Positions 7,539 through 9,886 of a stretch of 9,886 nt of DNA are shown one piece after another. The notes under the pieces are model-generated. The model had not been told where the DNA came from. It searched no databases and saw only the letters and a list, made by a program, of their open reading frames with translations. This DNA is from Pseudomonadota bacterium (GTDB lineage Bacteria; Pseudomonadota; Alphaproteobacteria; Rhizobiales; Xanthobacteraceae). Positions within the stretch are counted from its first letter, which is position 1; each line of letters begins with the position of its first letter. A program made the position numbers and the translations under genes. Where the stretch lies: contig JAKAMD010000099.1 of NCBI GenBank assembly GCA_021823875.1, positions 1 through 9,886 on the forward strand. The letters are read 5' to 3'.

Positions 7539-8861
7539 CTATGCCGCGGCGGCGGCGGGAGCCGCCGCCGGCAATGTGATGCGGGCGATCAGCCCGTGCG
7601 GCGCGCGATCATGCAATGTTAAGCTGCCGCCATGCGCTTCGGCGATCGCGCGCGCGATCGACAGGCCGAGTCCAAAGCCGGCGTGGTTGTCCATGGTGCG
7701 CGCGGCCTCACCGCGCACAAAGGCTTCCAGCATGGTGTCCTTGCGGTCGTCGGAAATGCCGGGGCCATCGTCCTCGACATCGATCCGCACGCCCACCGGC
7801 TCGGCGGTCAGACGCACCACGGTCTGCGCGCCGTGGCGGATCGCGTTATCGACCAAATTTGCCACCGCCCGCTGCAGATCTTCAGGCCGCGCCGTGATTG
7901 TTGCGTGGTTGGGCCCTTGGTAGCTCACCGCATAATCCATATCGGCGAACTGGTCGCAGACCGTCTGCAAGAGGCTCGCCAGATCGACGGTGGTCGTATT
8001 GCCGCCGGCCTGGCCGTCGCGCAGGAAAGACAGTACGTCGTCGGTCATCGCCGCCATCTGATCGAGATCGCGCAGCATCTGCCGGCGCAGTTCCTCGTCG
8101 GCTATGAATTCGCTGCGCAGGCGCAGCCGGGTGATCGGCGTACGCAGGTCGTGGCCCATGGCCGCGAGTAGACGGGTCCGGTCGTCGACTAGCTTCTTGA
8201 TGCGGTTGCGCATGAGGTTGAACGCTTTGGCCACTTCCCGCACTTCCTCCGGCCCGGTTTCCGGGATGTCAGTATTCTCGCCGTCGAGATTGAAGCCTTC
8301 CGCCGCTTTGACGAGGCCGCCGAGCGGAGTACGCAAGGCGCGCGCGGCCCATAATCCCAAGAGCGTGAGGCTTACCAACACAAATAGGATGGTGAAACTG
8401 AGCGGACTGCCGAGTAGCGGCGGCTCGCGGCGCGGCGGTAATTGCGTGGTCAGCACCGCGCCGTCGGGCATGCGGATGGCGACCGCCGACGCGGTGCCTT
8501 GTTGTGATACGAGCTGGAAGCCGGTGCCTAGCCGCTGCTCTATGAAGCGCAAATGCGGATCGTCGTCGGCTGTGGGTTTCCCTGGCGGCATCGCTTCCGC
8601 CGGCTTCATCTCGAAATGCGGGAAGGCGCGGGTAATGTCGCCGATCAGCCGTGCGCGCTCGGCGGGCGGGGCGGCGGCGATCAGGTGCAGCATCGAGACG
8701 AACTGGGGCAAGCGATCGTCGAACGGACCGTGATTATCGCCGTGGCGGCTCAAGATGAGGCCGCCGACGACGACACCATGGATCGTCAAGAGCGACACCA
8801 GAATGAGGATCGCTATCTGGGTGCCGATCCGGTTGAGTGAGAACAGCCGGGCGGCACTCAT
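7539..8861 (-). CDS. Two-component sensor histidine kinase, EnvZ-like
   Basis: The 440-residue protein is laid out as a classic membrane sensor. TM1 is at about 13-37, a periplasmic domain of about 115 residues follows, TM2 is at about 154-174, and a HAMP linker is at about 175-228. The HisKA domain has MGHDLRTPITRLRLR with the phospho-accepting His237. The HATPase domain has N-box NLVDNAIRHG (335-344), G1 box DVEDDGPGI (361-369) and G2 box GFGLGLS (395-401). All catalytic motifs are present, so it should be active. The HDLRTPITRLRLR box is that of EnvZ/RstB-type kinases. The periplasmic domain has no motif I recognise, so the signal is unknown. The C-terminus is an odd Pro/Ala tail (PAAAPAAAAA) whose codons form a GC hairpin. 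Its ATG overlaps the regulator's stop by 4 bp, so the two are a pair. Confidence 0.95.
   Translation of the reverse strand: MSAARLFSLNRIGTQIAILILVSLLTIHGVVVGGLILSRHGDNHGPFDDRLPQFVSMLHLIAAAPPAERARLIGDITRAFPHFEMKPAEAMPPGKPTADDDPHLRFIEQRLGTGFQLVSQQGTASAVAIRMPDGAVLTTQLPPRREPPLLGSPLSFTILFVLVSLTLLGLWAARALRTPLGGLVKAAEGFNLDGENTDIPETGPEEVREVAKAFNLMRNRIKKLVDDRTRLLAAMGHDLRTPITRLRLRSEFIADEELRRQMLRDLDQMAAMTDDVLSFLRDGQAGGNTTTVDLASLLQTVCDQFADMDYAVSYQGPNHATITARPEDLQRAVANLVDNAIRHGAQTVVRLTAEPVGVRIDVEDDGPGISDDRKDTMLEAFVRGEAARTMDNHAGFGLGLSIARAIAEAHGGSLTLHDRAPHGLIARITLPAAAPAAAAA
7547..7570. terminator. GC hairpin between convergent operons (within the kinase gene's 3' end)
   Basis: CGGCGGCGGC, loop GGGA and GCCGCCGCCG form a perfect 10-bp GC stem (7547-7556, 7561-7570). 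It lies 30 bp after the GT2-GtrA stop on the plus strand and just before the kinase stop on the minus strand. The two genes are separated by only 21 bp, so some shared end signal is expected. No T run follows on either strand, so intrinsic termination is doubtful; it might pause polymerase or block RNA decay. Confidence 0.3.
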
Positions 8862-9577
8862 GCGGGCTCCACCATGGGCGTGAACAAGTAACCGCCAGAA
8901 CGCACGGTCTTGATGATATTGGGATGGTGCGGGTCGTTTTCAATCTTGCGGCGCAACCGGCTCACCAGGATGTCGATGCTGCGTTCGAACACGCCTGCGC
9001 TGCGTCCCTGTGTGAGATCGAGCAGTTGATCGCGCGAGAGGATGCGGCCGGGGCGTTCGCAGAACACCTGCAGCAGGCCGAATTCCGCATTGGTGAGGGC
9101 GACGCGCGCGCCGTCCGGGTTGCGCAGTTCGCGCAGCACGCGGTCGATCCGCCAGCCCAGAAAGGTGAGGATGCGCGCCGCGCTGGCCACCGGGCTGAGC
9201 GCGGTGATGGTCGATCGCCGCAGCACCGCGCGGATGCGCGCCAAGAGCTCGCGCGGATTGAACGGCTTCGAAAGGTAATCGTCGGCGCCCATCTCCAGCC
9301 CGAGGATCCGGTCGACCTCGTCGCTCTTGGCGGTCAGCATGATGATCGGCACCTGCGAATGCGCGCGCAGCCGCTTACATAGGCTCAGGCCGTCTTCGCC
9401 GGGCAGCATGAGGTCGAGCACGATCAGATCGATGCGGCTGCCGTCAAGCAGGTTGTCGACCTGGCGCCCGCTGCCGGTCAGCGTCACGCGGCAATCATTG
9501 GCGCGCAGATAACGCGAGATCAGCGCGCTGATCTCGCGGTCGTCTTCCACCACTAGGATATGCGGCAATTTGGTCAT
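8858..9577 (-). CDS. OmpR-family response regulator
   Basis: The 239-residue protein has a receiver domain (about 6-120) with the acidic pair Glu11-Asp12-Asp13, phospho-acceptor Asp55 in VLDLMLPGEDG, Thr82 in MLTAKSDE, and Lys104 in LSKPFNPRE. These are all the residues needed for phosphorylation. A winged-helix DNA-binding domain (about 137-235) follows, with LTNAEFGLLQVF, GRILSRDQLLD, RSIDILVSRLRRKIE and IIKTVRSGGYLF, the OmpR/PhoB type. It is a transcription factor activated by the kinase encoded directly downstream with a 4-bp overlap. The target genes are not known; the divergent Ser-rich gene and its own promoter are the nearest candidates. The start ATG at 9577 has no strong Shine-Dalgarno. 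It is chosen because the receiver domain begins within a few residues of it. Confidence 0.96.
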   Translation of the reverse strand: MTKLPHILVVEDDREISALISRYLRANDCRVTLTGSGRQVDNLLDGSRIDLIVLDLMLPGEDGLSLCKRLRAHSQVPIIMLTAKSDEVDRILGLEMGADDYLSKPFNPRELLARIRAVLRRSTITALSPVASAARILTFLGWRIDRVLRELRNPDGARVALTNAEFGLLQVFCERPGRILSRDQLLDLTQGRSAGVFERSIDILVSRLRRKIENDPHHPNIIKTVRSGGYLFTPMVEPA

Positions 9578-9620
9578 CTGATTCGATTCAGCCCGATGTT
9601 GGCAGAAGGCGGCAGGAAGA

Positions 9621-9640
9621 ATTGTTTCTGAATGTTTCTG
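9621..9640. promoter_or_regulatory. Tandem 10-bp direct repeat, candidate response-regulator site
   Basis: ATTGTTTCTG at 9621-9630 is followed at once by AATGTTTCTG at 9631-9640, identical in 9 of 10 positions. Direct half-sites one helical turn apart are how OmpR-family dimers usually bind DNA. The pair lies 44-63 bp before the regulator's start codon and about 130 bp before the divergent Ser-rich gene. A related inverted word, GGAAACAAAC, lies at 9661-9670. The link to this regulator is inferred from position. Confidence 0.4.
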
Positions 9641-9767
9641 GCGGCAGATGCGACATACACGGAAACAAACCTGCCATGCGCTGGCAAGGCCTCGTTAACC
9701 GCATCGGTCGCCTATTGGAATGCGCAAAGTCGGCCTCTGTCCGCCGGCGCAATCGAGGGAATTTACG

Positions 9768-9886
9768 ATGAGCTCGATCCTATCCGCGACCAACACGCAA
9801 TCGTTCTCGCCGCTGTCTCGGTTGCAGAACGAGCTGGCGTCCGAAGTCTCGTCCGGCACCATCAGTTCCAGCGACGAATCGGCGCT
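9768..9886 (+). CDS. Ser-rich protein of unknown function, N-terminal fragment (runs off the window)
   Basis: Only the first 39 residues are visible. GAGGGA at 9754-9759, 8 bases before the ATG, is a strong ribosome binding site and fixes the start. The fragment is rich in Ser, Thr and Glu, with no signal peptide: MSSILSATNTQ, then a helix-like LSRLQNELASEV, then SSGTISSSDESA. The last part could begin an EF-hand-like or phase-tail-like polar repeat, but this is too short to say. The MSSIL start resembles flagellins, yet the following residues do not fit the flagellin N-terminal helix. It is transcribed divergently from the two-component system across 190 bp, so it may be a target of that regulator. 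Confidence 0.7.
   Translation, partial: MSSILSATNTQSFSPLSRLQNELASEVSSGTISSSDESA

Noticed and set aside
7632..8171. Plus-strand open frames over the kinase gene
   Set aside because: Antisense to conserved HisKA and HATPase motifs; no ribosome site or family signal.
9768..9886. Flagellin gene start
   Set aside because: Only MSSIL matches; the conserved flagellin N-terminal helix that should follow is absent.

Overview
The window looks like chromosomal DNA of a GC-rich alphaproteobacterium, probably of the Hyphomicrobiales (Rhizobiales; Bradyrhizobium/Xanthobacteraceae-like). The reasons are the high GC of most coding sequence, the wording of the ThiC protein, the several families of intergenic palindromic repeats, and tight 4-bp ATGA gene overlaps. 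The order is inferred from remembered protein character, not from a search.

Left part (1-2000): the C-terminal end of a LysE/RhtB-type exporter, then a small accessory stretch. It holds a short secreted protein with four cysteines (386-781, +) sitting between two near-identical 88-bp palindromic repeats in direct orientation, and an unrecognised 295-aa protein (1007-1894, -) whose GC is clearly below its surroundings. A different palindromic repeat (1921-1997) closes this stretch next to thiC.

Thiamine operon (2002-4585, minus strand): a consensus-like promoter, a TPP riboswitch, an unrecognised four-helix membrane protein, then thiC, overlapping by 4 bp. ThiC carries an in-frame insertion of about 40 residues that is entirely a palindromic repeat of at least 116 bp with three hairpins. 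The riboswitch should shut off both genes when thiamine pyrophosphate is plentiful, which ties the unknown membrane protein to thiamine supply.

Glycosyl cassette (4876-7517, plus strand): a polytopic GT-C-like membrane protein overlaps a GT2 polyprenyl-phosphate sugar synthase fused to a GtrA flippase-like domain. Together they could charge a lipid carrier, move it across the membrane and transfer the sugar on the far side; the acceptor is unknown. The 5' region of this operon carries another palindromic repeat with a terminator-like hairpin.

Right part (7539-9886): an OmpR-family response regulator and an EnvZ-like sensor kinase (minus strand, 4-bp overlap), convergent with the glycosyl cassette. 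A Ser-rich gene of unknown function starts divergently from the regulator and runs off the window; two tandem 10-bp repeats in the shared intergenic region are candidate binding sites for the regulator. I see no tRNA, rRNA, CRISPR array, transposase or phage gene. The best leads for something undescribed are the riboswitch-controlled membrane protein and the repeat embedded in ThiC.
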